Shown here: positions 7,740 to 18,758 of the stretch, in pieces
Layout of the letters: each line of letters begins with the position of its first letter
How positions within the stretch are numbered: position 1 is the stretch's first letter
Notes under the pieces: model-generated
Seen by the model: the letters and a program-made list of their open reading frames with translations, nothing else
Told to the model about the DNA's origin: nothing
The model's database searches: none
Source of the DNA: an uncultured Lactobacillaceae bacterium
GTDB taxonomy: Bacteria > Bacillota > Bacilli > Lactobacillales > Lactobacillaceae
Assembly (NCBI GenBank): GCA_945273735.1
Contig: CALYPJ010000001.1
Coordinates: 1 to 64,000, forward strand
Reading direction: 5' to 3'
DNA length: 64,000 bases
Made by a program: the position numbers and the translations under genes

Positions 7740-9116
7740 ATGAAAAAAAAATTAAGTCATTCACTGTCTTCACAACAAATGCAAATGATTGCTTTGGGTG
7801 GAACTATTGGAGTAGGACTTTTTATGGGGTCCAATGCTGCAATTAAGTTTACTGGTCCAGGGGTTATAGTTGCTTACTTGATTGCTTGGATTGTTCTTTA
7901 TTTAATAATGCGAGCTTTAGCTGAAATGCTTTATTTAGAACCAACTACTGGTTCTTTTTCTGATTTAGCTTCAGAGTATATTCATCCCTTAGGAGGGTAT
8001 TTGACTGCTTGGAGTAATATAATTCAATGGGTTTTGGTTGGTATTAGTGAAGTTATTGCTGTAGGACAATACTTAAGATTTTGGTGGCCCCATTTTCCGA
8101 CTTGGATTGTAGGAATTGGAGTTGTTATTATTTTATGTTTAGCAAATTTAGCTTCTGTCAAGTTTTTTGGGGAAATTGAATCACTTTTTTCTTTAATCAA
8201 AATAATTTCGATTATTATGATGATTATCTTAGGAGCCTTAGTTATTTTTTTAGGCTTGGGAAATCATGGTAAACCATTGGGTTTCAATAATTTATGGAAA
8301 AATGGAGGATTTTTTACTGGAGGTTGGCAAGGATTTTTATTTTCTCTTTCATTAGTTATGGGTTCTTATCAAGGTATTGAAATTTTGGGTATTACGGTAG
8401 GAGAAGCCAAAAATGTTCGCAAAAATACCGTTAAATCAACTAAATCGATCCTTTTGAAAATACTAGCATTATATGAAGGAGCAATATTAGTAATTGTGTC
8501 ACTTTATCCATGGAATCAATTGGGTAATTTAGGATCACCGTTTGTGAATACTTTTGCTAAAGTGGGTATTCCTTTTGCTGCAAGTATTATTAATTTTGTC
8601 GTTTTAACTGCAGCATTAACTGGCTGTAATTCAGGCATTTTTAGTTCTAGTCGAATGTTATACACTTTGAGTCAAAAAGGTGAAGTTTCACCAATATTTG
8701 CTAAGATTTCTCGAAAAAAAACACCTTATTGGTCAGTAATTGCAATTTGTATTGGAATATTTATTGGAGTAGTAGTTGATTATTTTTTGCCTTTAATTTC
8801 TGATTCTGCCGGTGATATTTTTACTTTATTTTATAGTTCTAGTATTTTGCCTGGAATGATGCCATGGTTTGTTATTTTAATAAGTCATTTGATTTTTCGA
8901 AAAAGAAATAGTGATAAATTAAATACACACCCGTTTAAAATGCCTGGAGCCCCCGTGACTAACTATTTAGCGTTAGGCCTATTAATTTTGGTATTAGTAT
9001 TTATGTTTATTAATCCAGAAACTCGTATTTCTATTATTATTGGTTTAAGTTTTGAGGTTATTCTCGTGATATTTTATACTGTGCGTCATTCTCTCAAAAT
9101 TCGTTCCCAAGATTAA
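7740..9116 (+). CDS. APC-superfamily amino acid permease
   Basis: Integral membrane proton-coupled amino-acid transporter of the AAT subgroup, with about 12 hydrophobic helices across 458 residues. The N-terminal helix contains the family motif GGTIGVGLFMGS (20-31), and the loop FGEIESLFSLIKI is typical of GABA/lysine/aromatic permeases. The C-terminal tail is short and charged. AAAGGAG lies just before the ATG. The substrate cannot be read from the sequence. It stands alone, with no obvious terminator behind it. Confidence 0.85.
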   Translation: MKKKLSHSLSSQQMQMIALGGTIGVGLFMGSNAAIKFTGPGVIVAYLIAWIVLYLIMRALAEMLYLEPTTGSFSDLASEYIHPLGGYLTAWSNIIQWVLVGISEVIAVGQYLRFWWPHFPTWIVGIGVVIILCLANLASVKFFGEIESLFSLIKIISIIMMIILGALVIFLGLGNHGKPLGFNNLWKNGGFFTGGWQGFLFSLSLVMGSYQGIEILGITVGEAKNVRKNTVKSTKSILLKILALYEGAILVIVSLYPWNQLGNLGSPFVNTFAKVGIPFAASIINFVVLTAALTGCNSGIFSSSRMLYTLSQKGEVSPIFAKISRKKTPYWSVIAICIGIFIGVVVDYFLPLISDSAGDIFTLFYSSSILPGMMPWFVILISHLIFRKRNSDKLNTHPFKMPGAPVTNYLALGLLILVLVFMFINPETRISIIIGLSFEVILVIFYTVRHSLKIRSQD

Positions 9117-9368
9117 ATGATTTAATATCGATCAAGATTGATTTTTAATTAATTCTGCTTAAGTATAAACACTGATATTTATATTAATTTTTATGGATGA
9201 TAACGCAAATTAAATAATTTTTAAAATCTTTTAAGATACTTAAAGGTTATTTAAGCTTTTTTATTATTGTGAATTGCAGAAATATTATTTAGGTAAATAT
9301 GTTAGGATTAAAGAAAGATTAAAAAAAGTTATAATTGTTATTTGAGTATTAATGAAGGAATTTAGGGG

Positions 9369-10190
9369 ATGAAATATAAATTAATTGCCTGTGATTTAGA
9401 TGAGACTCTTTTAAATGATCATAAAAATATTGGAGAAAAGACCCAAAAAGCTATTACTAAAATTCAACAACTTGATATTAAATTTGTTCCTGCTACAGGA
9501 AGAGGATATCGTTCAGTTAAACAAACGCTAAAGCAAATTGGTACTTGGGATCAACGAAATCAATACGTAATTTCGTATAATGGTAGTGTTGTTGTCGAAA
9601 ATTATCATCAACAAATTATTAAGAAAACTCTCTTGAGTTTTGATAAAATTGAGAAATTATTTCAAATTGGCCTTAAATTTCAAGTTCCGATGCACATTTA
9701 TACAATGGATCAGGTTTTTGTTTTTAGACCAGATGCTGATGAAATTAATTATTTAGATCGTGGTGGTGCTAATTATCAAATTTTTGAGCAACCAAAAATT
9801 GATTTTTTACGTGATCAGCCTTTAGTTAAAATATTGTATAAGGATTTAAATCGTTCTAAGTTAGTTCAAATTTATCGTGATATTCCCCAAAATTTACTTA
9901 ATAAAATTTCAGCAACATTTTCATCTAATCGTTATTTAGAATTCAATGAAATTGGGGTTAATAAAGGAAGAGGACTTTTAGAACTAGCAGAGATATTAAA
10001 AATTCAACCAAAAGAAATTGTAGCAATTGGCGATAATACTAATGATCTGTCAATGATTAAAGTGGCTGGTTTAGGTATAGCAGTTCAAAATGCAACTCCA
10101 GATGTTAAGAACGCTGCGACATATATAACACAGGCTGATTATAAACATGATGCGGTAAATGAAGCGATTGAAAAATTTATTTTAAATTAA
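9369..10190 (+). CDS. Cof-type HAD-superfamily phosphatase
   Basis: Cytosolic sugar-phosphate or nucleotide phosphatase of the HAD IIB (Cof/YidA) type. HAD motif I is DLDETLL at 9-15, motif II falls in PATGRGY near residue 43, and motifs III/IV are KGRGLLELA and GDNTNDLSMIK near 197 and 220. Length 273 is standard. Substrates in this family are broad, so no specific role is claimed. Convergent with kynU across a shared hairpin. Confidence 0.9.
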   Translation: MKYKLIACDLDETLLNDHKNIGEKTQKAITKIQQLDIKFVPATGRGYRSVKQTLKQIGTWDQRNQYVISYNGSVVVENYHQQIIKKTLLSFDKIEKLFQIGLKFQVPMHIYTMDQVFVFRPDADEINYLDRGGANYQIFEQPKIDFLRDQPLVKILYKDLNRSKLVQIYRDIPQNLLNKISATFSSNRYLEFNEIGVNKGRGLLELAEILKIQPKEIVAIGDNTNDLSMIKVAGLGIAVQNATPDVKNAATYITQADYKHDAVNEAIEKFILN

Positions 10191-10228
10191 AAAATTGCGG
10201 ATTAGTATTAACTCTAACCCGCAATTTG
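10191..10228. terminator. Shared terminator-like hairpin
   Basis: AAAATTGCGG pairs with CCGCAATTT across an 18-base loop that itself contains TTAG/CTAA. It lies between the convergent HAD gene and kynU. The T-tract is poor, so its strength is uncertain. Confidence 0.6.
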
Positions 10229-10244
10229 TATTTATACTGAAGTT

Positions 10245-11516
10245 TTAAACAACTAATCCACGTTTATTGCTATATTTTTCATAAATTTTATTTTTTAAAA
10301 TATTTTCTAAAATTTCAACTAATTGGTAAACTTCTTGATAGGAAGTATACAGGGCAATTGGTGCTAATCGAATTACATCAGGTTCTCTAAAGTCAGGAAT
10401 AACTTGATAATCTTTTAAAGCTAATGAAATTTGATAACCATTTGGATGTTCTAAACAAACGTGCCCACCACGTTTGGAGTCTTCTCTAGGATTACCAATT
10501 TTGCAGCCATAAATAGTTAATTTTTCGTCAATTAGATACATTAAGTAGGCAGTAATTTTTAAAGATTTTGCTCTAATTTGATCAATCCCTACTTCATTAA
10601 TTAATTTAAGACTCCCTTCCAGTGGTGCCATTCCAAGCATTGTTGGGGTACCAATTTGCCAACCAGAGACATCTTTTTGATGTTCAAATTGGTTCTTTAA
10701 TTGAAATTGGGTATCATCGCGATTACCCCACCAACCTGCTAAACCAGGATTTTTGTCAAAATGTTTAGAATTCAAATACATGCCAGCAACTGATCCAGGA
10801 CCACCATTAAGATATTTGTAAGTGCACCAAATGGCAAAATCAGGTTGAATTTTTTGGAAATCCATTTTGATTGCACCAATGGCATGACATAAATCCCAAC
10901 CAATAATAATATTACGTTGATGGGCTGCTTGGGTTAGGCGTTCCATATTCAAAACTTGAGCACTACGATAAAGAACTGTAGGTAAAAGAATTAATGTAAC
11001 ATCCGGCGTCATTGCATTAATTACTGCGTCCTCATCAATATATTTGCCATCGGGACTTTTGACTACTTTTACAGCATCATTTGGATCATATCCCTTTAGT
11101 CGGACTTCGCTGTCAATGGCATAACGATCAGTAGGAAAATTTAAATCATCAACTAAAATTTTATAACGATCGTTTGTGGGTTGATATAAGGTACTGACAC
11201 ATTGATGTACATTTGAAGTAGTGCTACCAGTAATTAAAACTTCATTTTTTTGTGCATTAATTAGTTTTCCACATTCATCACCTAATTTTTGACCATAGTG
11301 GAAATATTCATCCCACATTCCAATTGCTTTATCTTGCCAAACTTTTGTCATTTCTTGTAAGCTAGCAACAGCTTCTTTTGATGCGAGCCCTAAAGAGTTA
11401 CCATCCATATAAATTTGACCTGGTTTAATATAGAAGTGATCCCTTATTTTAGCTAAGGGATCCTTTTCATCTAATTTTTTGGCGTGCGCCAAGTCATTTG
11501 TAAATTGGTAGTTCAT
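10245..11516 (-). CDS. kynU: Kynureninase
   Basis: PLP enzyme (fold type I) cleaving L-kynurenine to anthranilate and L-alanine. The cofactor lysine is K234 in CTYKYLNGGPGS, the aspartate facing the pyridine nitrogen is D208 in GWDLCHAIG, and the substrate loop NFPTDRY (126-132) is present. The N-terminal YMDGNSLGL and C-terminal PDVIRLAPIALYTSY are kynureninase-specific, and length 423 is full. No tryptophan dioxygenase, formamidase or other kynurenine gene is nearby. Its partner is the MFS transporter, whose stop is three bases upstream of this start, so the two are one operon. Kynurenine is probably taken from outside. The family assignment is confident; the physiological substrate is inferred. 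Confidence 0.93.
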   Translation of the reverse strand: MNYQFTNDLAHAKKLDEKDPLAKIRDHFYIKPGQIYMDGNSLGLASKEAVASLQEMTKVWQDKAIGMWDEYFHYGQKLGDECGKLINAQKNEVLITGSTTSNVHQCVSTLYQPTNDRYKILVDDLNFPTDRYAIDSEVRLKGYDPNDAVKVVKSPDGKYIDEDAVINAMTPDVTLILLPTVLYRSAQVLNMERLTQAAHQRNIIIGWDLCHAIGAIKMDFQKIQPDFAIWCTYKYLNGGPGSVAGMYLNSKHFDKNPGLAGWWGNRDDTQFQLKNQFEHQKDVSGWQIGTPTMLGMAPLEGSLKLINEVGIDQIRAKSLKITAYLMYLIDEKLTIYGCKIGNPREDSKRGGHVCLEHPNGYQISLALKDYQVIPDFREPDVIRLAPIALYTSYQEVYQLVEILENILKNKIYEKYSNKRGLVV

Positions 11517-11519
11517 TAT

Positions 11520-12701
11520 TTACTCCTTTCGTTTATTAAATACCATAAATAATATAATACTAATTACCCCGAGAAAACAAACAAGACTTAACAACCATGC
11601 AGCATATGTCCATGAAGTTTCTATTGCTTTAGTAACTAGAGGAGTTCCAGTTATTATCCCTAAATAATAAAGAAAATTAACAAAAGAAACGGTATATCCA
11701 ATTAAAGAGTTATTGGGAGCAGCTTTAGGTGCTAGAACCATGACACAAGAGGATGACATCATTATTGTCGCTGAGAGACTAAAAACTTGAATAACATAAC
11801 TTACCGTTCCGGATAACCAAAGCATAGGAATACAGGATAATGTCATTAAACCAAATGATATTAAAGTAATATCTATTTCATGTTTAGAATATTTATCCAT
11901 TAAATAGCCAGCTAATAAACCAAAAGGGACGCCAAAAAGTCCAAATAAACTTGCTAAAAAGTTAGCTTTACTAGCTTTTAAATGGTAAAAGCTAGTAAAT
12001 AGCAAAGGATATAAATTTATAAAAGCATAAAGGACAAAGGCCATTGCGCCTTGGGCTATTGCTAAGAACCAAATTTTTGGAGTTTTTATAATCGGTTTTA
12101 GTAATTTAATAGTCGAAATATTTTTTGTTAAATTTTGTGAATTATTATCCTTTTCGAAAAATTTTAGATAAAGAATTAACAAAATTACCGCACAGACTAT
12201 AATGAAGATCCATGGGGATTTTAACCCGCTAATTTTAGTTAAGGGTTCAAATAAATTCATTGCAATTAAAGATCCCGCTGCAGAAAAAGTACCCCAAATT
12301 CCTGTAGCTAATCCATGATTTATGTCAGGAAACCATTGATTAATGAAAACAATTCCAACCATAATTATCATTGAAAAAGGAATTCCTTCAATAAAACGTG
12401 AAAACAATAGCCAAAAATAATTTGGGGCTAATCCCCCTATAAAATTTCCTAAAATCAAACAGCTCATTAAAATAACAATTAGTTTTTTAGGTCCAATTTT
12501 ACTTACAATATCTCCACCAGGTAAAGCTAAGAATACGGCAGCTACCGTAAAAGCTGACATTAACCAAGCAGAATCGGTTAATGAAAGGTGAAAATAATGA
12601 TTAATTTGAGATAAAATGGGGACAATTTTGAATTGACTTAAAGAAATTAATACTCCCCCTAAATAAAGTAAAACAAATTTTTCCCAAGATTTTTTTTGCA
12701 T
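11520..12701 (-). CDS. MFS transporter coupled to kynureninase
   Basis: A 393-residue major facilitator protein with about 12 membrane helices, an N-terminal half with the inter-helix GGDIVSKIGPKK loop and a central basic loop. The equivalent second-half loop AGYLMDKYSKHE is also present. AGAGGATAG precedes the ATG. It is the first gene of the unit with kynU, so kynurenine or a related aromatic amino acid is the likely substrate, or anthranilate the likely export product. The sequence alone does not tell import from export. It is divergent from the GH1 gene at 12892. Confidence 0.8.
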   Translation of the reverse strand: MQKKSWEKFVLLYLGGVLISLSQFKIVPILSQINHYFHLSLTDSAWLMSAFTVAAVFLALPGGDIVSKIGPKKLIVILMSCLILGNFIGGLAPNYFWLLFSRFIEGIPFSMIIMVGIVFINQWFPDINHGLATGIWGTFSAAGSLIAMNLFEPLTKISGLKSPWIFIIVCAVILLILYLKFFEKDNNSQNLTKNISTIKLLKPIIKTPKIWFLAIAQGAMAFVLYAFINLYPLLFTSFYHLKASKANFLASLFGLFGVPFGLLAGYLMDKYSKHEIDITLISFGLMTLSCIPMLWLSGTVSYVIQVFSLSATIMMSSSCVMVLAPKAAPNNSLIGYTVSFVNFLYYLGIITGTPLVTKAIETSWTYAAWLLSLVCFLGVISIILFMVFNKRKE

Positions 12702-12832
12702 TAAAAACTATCCTCTCTTTTTAATATTTTAAGTCAAAGTATTTTTTGGGTAAACGGTTAACTTTTTTATTAAAATAATTTTTAACTTAAATTATTATTG
12801 TATTTTGTAGTGAAAAAATTAAATTTTAGGTG

Positions 12833-12851
12833 ATTAAATCATAGATTTAAT
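12833..12851. promoter_or_regulatory. Inverted repeat upstream of the first GH1 gene
   Basis: ATTAAATC-ATA-GATTTAAT is a perfect 8-base inverted repeat about 41 bases before the ATG of the GH1 gene and just ahead of a TATAAA at 12859. It is a plausible repressor or activator site in the divergent region shared with the MFS gene. Confidence 0.45.
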
Positions 12852-12867
12852 GATAGAGTATAAATAG

Positions 12868-14340
<1,473 letters not shown>

Positions 14341-14481
14341 ACTTTTATTAATCTTTAAAAGTTTGAAAAAAATAATAAAAGCGCTACAATGTTAAGTATC
14401 TTTTCTCTTCAAGTATGAATTCTAAAAGTTTTTGCTTTAAGAGAAATCAAAAATTGTTGATTCAAAGGAAAGGAAAGTAAA

Positions 14482-14766
14482 TTGGCTATTACTTTAAACA
14501 ATTTACGTAAAATTTGGCCATTTGATTCAACTAAAATTATAGAAATAAGATACTATCACCAGCGTGAAACAAAAAAATTTATTAAATCATATTTTAAAAA
14601 ACGCCAAATAAGAGTTAATTGTATTTCTTCATCAATGCAACGTGAAGAAAAAGGCAGACTATATGATAAAACCTATGAGTTAAAAGTTCCTCAATCAGTT
14701 GATTATTCGCAAATGATTGAAGATCTCTCTTTATATCACAATGTGATGAAAGTTCGACAAGTTTAG
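14482..14766 (+). CDS. Small basic protein, possibly an ACT-like domain
   Basis: A 94-residue soluble, basic protein starting at TTG 14482 after a GGAAAGGAAAG site. The alternating strand-helix pattern (IIEIRYY, a helix to FKKRQIRVN, then TYELKVP and a final helix to VMKVRQV) resembles the C-terminal ACT-like domain that follows the membrane part of MgtC/SapB proteins, here without the membrane part. That likeness is by eye and weak. It lies 140 bases after the GH1 gene and may be co-transcribed with it. Function unknown. Confidence 0.6.
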   Translation: MAITLNNLRKIWPFDSTKIIEIRYYHQRETKKFIKSYFKKRQIRVNCISSSMQREEKGRLYDKTYELKVPQSVDYSQMIEDLSLYHNVMKVRQV

Positions 14767-14804
14767 CGGATAGGCGTTGGTAATTGGTCAAATTTTATAG
14801 TAAT

Positions 14805-14837
14805 AAAAAAGTCCTTGATTTATTAAGGACTTTTTTT
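14805..14837. terminator. Strong terminator after the small basic protein gene
   Basis: AAAAAAGTCCTT / AAGGACTTTTTTT around a GATTTATT loop. It lies between a plus-strand gene and the convergent AraC gene and can work in both directions. Confidence 0.92.
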
Positions 14838-14850
14838 ATTACTTAATTTA

Positions 14851-15834
14851 TTAAATATGAAGTGAATAACGTTGTTCACTCGGAAGTTTATGATAATATT
14901 CTCGATATTTTCGATAGAAAAAATTTTTATTAGTAATTCCAACTTCAGCCATAATATTAGCGATAGATAACGAAGTTGAAGTTAGTAATTCATTTGCTTT
15001 AATAATGCGTTGTTCTGTTTTTAAATTTGAAAAATTTTGCCCCGTCATTTTGGTAATTAAATTGCTAAGGTAATTTTTATTATAGCCATACTTTTTAGCA
15101 ATTTTTGATAAAGTAATGTTTTGATAATTTTGCGTAATATCTTCTAAAATCTCAAAAATTAATTTTTGAGTGTAGTTTGTAATGTTATTTGTGGGCATTG
15201 GATGATGACGAATAATTTTAATTAATAAAATATTTAAATATGATTCAACAACTGAATTAGCGTAATTTTGATTTAAATAATATTCTTCAATTATTTGTTC
15301 CATGGTTATTTTTATATCAGAATTATTTTCTTTTGAAAAAATAATATAATTACTGTCCGATTTTTGCCCTAAAGAAATATTAGCTAAAAATCGATATGAG
15401 ATGCTATTGTTTCGATGAATGTTGTGTAAAAGTTTAAAGTTTATATTTTGATTAGTGAATAAGACATTAATTAAAATATCTTTTTCTCCCAATGCTGAAA
15501 TTGAATGTTTTCCACCAATATTCATTAAAAGAATATCTCCCGTTTTTAAACTTATTAAATGGCCATCAACAATTTGGTGACAAGTACCCGAGAGCATATA
15601 ATTAATTTCTAAAAATTTATGTCCGTGCAGGGGGTAGGGAGCAAAGCGATTGTGCTTACTGATATATACGGATTGATTATGAAGGAAGTATTCTTTTTTT
15701 AAAATTGGTGATTCCTTTTCGGAAGAAATATCCCAAGCATCATCTGGTATATCTTTAATGAAATGTTTACTTTTTAATTGTTGGACTTCAAGTTCATTTT
15801 TTTGATTTAAAAATTTAATAATTTTAGAGTTCAT
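14851..15834 (-). CDS. AraC-family regulator of the rhamnose genes
   Basis: A 327-residue transcription factor with an N-terminal cupin sugar-sensing domain (about 60-140, with PLHGHKFLEINYMLSG and the GDILLMNIGGKHS turn) and a C-terminal double helix-turn-helix (about 225-327; LSKIAKKYGYNKNYLSNLITK and ITNKNFFYRKYREY). It is transcribed divergently from rhaBAD, the usual position of a RhaR/RhaS-like activator. Activation by rhamnose or a rhamnoside is inferred from context only. The cupin-plus-HTH architecture is shared with the AraC gene at 26612. Confidence 0.85.
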   Translation of the reverse strand: MNSKIIKFLNQKNELEVQQLKSKHFIKDIPDDAWDISSEKESPILKKEYFLHNQSVYISKHNRFAPYPLHGHKFLEINYMLSGTCHQIVDGHLISLKTGDILLMNIGGKHSISALGEKDILINVLFTNQNINFKLLHNIHRNNSISYRFLANISLGQKSDSNYIIFSKENNSDIKITMEQIIEEYYLNQNYANSVVESYLNILLIKIIRHHPMPTNNITNYTQKLIFEILEDITQNYQNITLSKIAKKYGYNKNYLSNLITKMTGQNFSNLKTEQRIIKANELLTSTSLSIANIMAEVGITNKNFFYRKYREYYHKLPSEQRYSLHI

Positions 15835-15943
15835 TTTTAACTAATCTTCTTTCGACTTAAAGGCACAATTTTTAATTTTTAATTATTCTTGAGATATAGT
15901 TTATAACATGTAAATTTGTTACGCAATATCTGCAATCATGTTA

Positions 15944-15959
15944 TTGAAAGCGCTTTTTA
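15944..15959. promoter_or_regulatory. cre-like site upstream of rhaB
   Basis: TTGAAAGCGCTTTTTA matches the CcpA consensus WTGNNARCGNWWWCA at every fixed position except the C near the 3' end. It lies 50-65 bases before the rhaB start, a sensible place for carbon catabolite repression. Confidence 0.6.
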
Positions 15960-16008
15960 AAATATGCTTCAATAAGAACATAACAAAATAAAAGGAGTGA
16001 TGCTAATA

Positions 16009-17472
16009 GTGCATACTTATGTTGCCGTTGATATAGGGGCCTCAAGTGGCCGTTTAATATTGGGGCAAATTGAAAATGGTAAATTAAAACTACAGGAAAT
16101 GCATCGTTTTAAAAATGGATTTATTAAAAAGGATGGTCACGATCGTTGGCAAATTGACCATTTAATTAAAGAAATTCTTTTAGGATTAGAAAAGATAAAA
16201 AAATCTGGTTTTAAAAATGTGAATTTAGGAATTGATACGTGGGGCGTTGATTATGTTTTAGTTGATGCAACTGGAAAAAAAATTCAAAATCCAATTTCTT
16301 ATCGGGACAAGAGAACTCAAAGTACAATTGCTAAAGTAACTGCAAGTATTCCACCGGAAATAATTTATCAAAAAACAGGAATTCAATTTTTAAATTTTAA
16401 TACTATTTATCAGCTTTTTGAGGAAGATCCAAAACTTTTAGCTAAAACTGAAAAAATTATGTTAATTCCAGATTACTTAGGCTTTGTCCTCACAGGTAAA
16501 GCAGTAATGGAAACAACTAATGCTTCTACAACACAGTTACTTAATTTAAAAGAGAAAAAACTTGATCCGGATTTGCTTAAGATGTTGGGAGTAAAGTTTG
16601 ATCAATTTCCTACTTTAGTTTCTGCAGGGACAAAGCTTGGACCATTGAAAAAAGAGTGGTATCGAAAATATGATTTACCGAAAACAAAAGTTGTTACTGT
16701 AGCAACTCATGACACAGCTTCAGCTGTAGTAGGAACTCCAGGATTCGGAAATAATTGGGCTTTTCTTAGCTCTGGTACATGGTCTTTACTAGGTTGTGAG
16801 TTAATAAAACCAAATGTGAGTAATTTAGCTTATCAATATAACTACACTAATGAGTGGAATGCTTATGGTAGTTATCGCTTTTTAAAAAATATTATGGGAT
16901 TATGGATAATTCAAAGAGTGCAAAAAGAGTTAAATCCTCTAGTTGATTTTAATAATCTAGTAGAAATGGCCCAGCATGAAGTACCCTTTCAGCAATATAT
17001 TGATGTTAATGATCAACGATTTATTAATCCAAAGCAGGGAATGATTACTGAATTACAAAATTATTGTCGGCAAACTAAACAGGTAATACCGCAAACTCCC
17101 GGAGAATTGGCAATGGCTGTGTACAGTAATTTAGCACTCTACTATACATATGAATTAAAAATTTTAGATCAAATTTTAAATCGAAAAACTGAATTACTAA
17201 ATATTGTGGGCGGAGGTTCACAAGTGAACTTAGTTAATCAACTGACCGCTTCCATGGCACAAATTGTAGTTAAATCAGGACCTATAGAAGCAACAGCAGT
17301 TGGAAATATTATTGTACAAATGATAGCAAATAATGAATTAACTAATCTTTCAGCTGGCAGAGAACTAATTTTTAATTCATTTACCATTAAACAATACTTA
17401 CCTCAAAGTGAAAAATATTTAACACACTTAGTTAAGTATGAGCAATTTTTAAAAAATAAAGGAAAAAAATGA
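16009..17472 (+). CDS. rhaB: L-rhamnulokinase
   Basis: FGGY-family kinase phosphorylating L-rhamnulose at O1 in the cytosol. The N-terminal AVDIGASSGRLILGQ phosphate-binding motif, THDTASAV in the middle, GTWSLLGCE and the C-terminal NIVGGGSQ ATP site are present. The frame is open from GTG 15997. GTG 16009 places the protein start next to the conserved VAVDIGASSGR and leaves 11 bases after AAAGGAG, whereas ATG 16000 would be only two bases from that site. This gives 487 residues, normal for the family. It overlaps rhaA by four bases (ATGA), so translation is coupled. Confidence 0.93.
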   Translation: MHTYVAVDIGASSGRLILGQIENGKLKLQEMHRFKNGFIKKDGHDRWQIDHLIKEILLGLEKIKKSGFKNVNLGIDTWGVDYVLVDATGKKIQNPISYRDKRTQSTIAKVTASIPPEIIYQKTGIQFLNFNTIYQLFEEDPKLLAKTEKIMLIPDYLGFVLTGKAVMETTNASTTQLLNLKEKKLDPDLLKMLGVKFDQFPTLVSAGTKLGPLKKEWYRKYDLPKTKVVTVATHDTASAVVGTPGFGNNWAFLSSGTWSLLGCELIKPNVSNLAYQYNYTNEWNAYGSYRFLKNIMGLWIIQRVQKELNPLVDFNNLVEMAQHEVPFQQYIDVNDQRFINPKQGMITELQNYCRQTKQVIPQTPGELAMAVYSNLALYYTYELKILDQILNRKTELLNIVGGGSQVNLVNQLTASMAQIVVKSGPIEATAVGNIIVQMIANNELTNLSAGRELIFNSFTIKQYLPQSEKYLTHLVKYEQFLKNKGKK

Positions 17473-18734
17473 TTAAAGATAAAAATGTTAATGATGCTTA
17501 TCAACTAGCTAAACAAAAATATGCAGAGATTGGTGTTGATACTGATGCAGCAATGGAAGAATTGAAGAAGGTGAAGTTATCAATTCATTCATGGCAAGGT
17601 GATGATGTGCATGGTTTTGTTAACCCTAATCACGAATTAACGGGAGGTATTGGAGTAAGTGGAAATTATCCTGGAATTGCTCGAAACCCTGATGAATTAA
17701 CCGCTGATTTACATGAAGCTTTATCCTTAATTCCCGGTTCTCATAAAGTTCAGTTACATACGTTATATGCGGTAACTAATAAAAAGAAAGATTTTAATGA
17801 AATTGGACCAGAAGATTTTGCATATTGGGTAGATTGGGCCAAGGAAGAAAAAATTGGTTTAGATATGAATCCCACATTTTTTTCCCATCCTTTGGTCAAA
17901 GAAAACTTTACACTTGCTAGCCCTGAAAAATATATCCGAGATTTTTGGATTGAAGTGGGTAAGAAATCTAGGGAAATTTCTAAATATTTTGGACAAGAAT
18001 TAGGACAACGTTCCATAAATAACTTTTGGATACCAGATGGTTTTAAAGATAATCCAATTGATAAAGAAAATCCACGGTTGCGTTTGATTAATTCATTGGA
18101 CGAAATTTTTAAACAAAAATATGATGAAAATCAAACGATAGAATCTGTTGAAGGAAAGCTGTTTGGTACGGGAATTGAATCCTATACTGTAGGTTCTCAC
18201 TTATTTTATAACAATTATGCAATTAGTCGCGGTAAATTATGGACCATTGATGCTGGACATTGGCATCCAACAGAAGATGTTTCTGATAAATTTTCGGCTT
18301 TTTTACCATTTGGTAAAGGATTAATGCTTCACATTTCGCGCCCAGTGAGATGGGATAGTGACCATGTGGTAATTTTTGATGAAGCTTTAGTTCGAATTAC
18401 ACGTTCATTAGTACGTGATCAAGAATTGTCGCATACTAATATTGGGTTAGATTTTTTTGATGCAACAATTAATCGGGTTGCTGCATGGGTAATTGGTGCA
18501 CGGGCAACTCAAAAGGCACTTTTGCAAGCAATGTTAGAACCTATAAAACAGTTGAAACAGGCTGAATTAGAATACGATTTTACTACGCGGCTAGCTATTA
18601 CGGAAGAATTGAAATCATATCCATTTGGTGCTGTTTGGGATGAATTTTGTTTACAAAATAATGTCCCGGTGGGAAGCAATTGGTTAAATGATATTCATCA
18701 GTATGAAAAAAATGTGCAATTTAAACGAAAATAA
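17469..18734 (+). CDS. rhaA: L-rhamnose isomerase
   Basis: Metal-dependent isomerase interconverting L-rhamnose and L-rhamnulose. The N-terminal SIHSWQGDDVHGF segment and the metal/substrate region TIDAGHWHPTEDVSDKFSAF (near 258-277), with its His and Asp ligands, are characteristic. Length 421 matches the family. It starts inside the rhaB stop and precedes rhaD by 24 bases, placing it second in the catabolic operon. Confidence 0.95.
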   Translation: MIKDKNVNDAYQLAKQKYAEIGVDTDAAMEELKKVKLSIHSWQGDDVHGFVNPNHELTGGIGVSGNYPGIARNPDELTADLHEALSLIPGSHKVQLHTLYAVTNKKKDFNEIGPEDFAYWVDWAKEEKIGLDMNPTFFSHPLVKENFTLASPEKYIRDFWIEVGKKSREISKYFGQELGQRSINNFWIPDGFKDNPIDKENPRLRLINSLDEIFKQKYDENQTIESVEGKLFGTGIESYTVGSHLFYNNYAISRGKLWTIDAGHWHPTEDVSDKFSAFLPFGKGLMLHISRPVRWDSDHVVIFDEALVRITRSLVRDQELSHTNIGLDFFDATINRVAAWVIGARATQKALLQAMLEPIKQLKQAELEYDFTTRLAITEELKSYPFGAVWDEFCLQNNVPVGSNWLNDIHQYEKNVQFKRK

Positions 18735-18758
18735 GAAAAAAGGTTAAATATAAATATT

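Noticed and set aside
9120..9160. Hairpin-like TCGATC / GATTGA with T5 after the amino-acid permease gene
   Set aside because: The stem is too short and mismatched to call a terminator.
14375..14395. AAAAGCGCTACAA as a cre site
   Set aside because: It lacks the TG and CA ends of the CcpA consensus and lies behind, not before, the GH1 gene.
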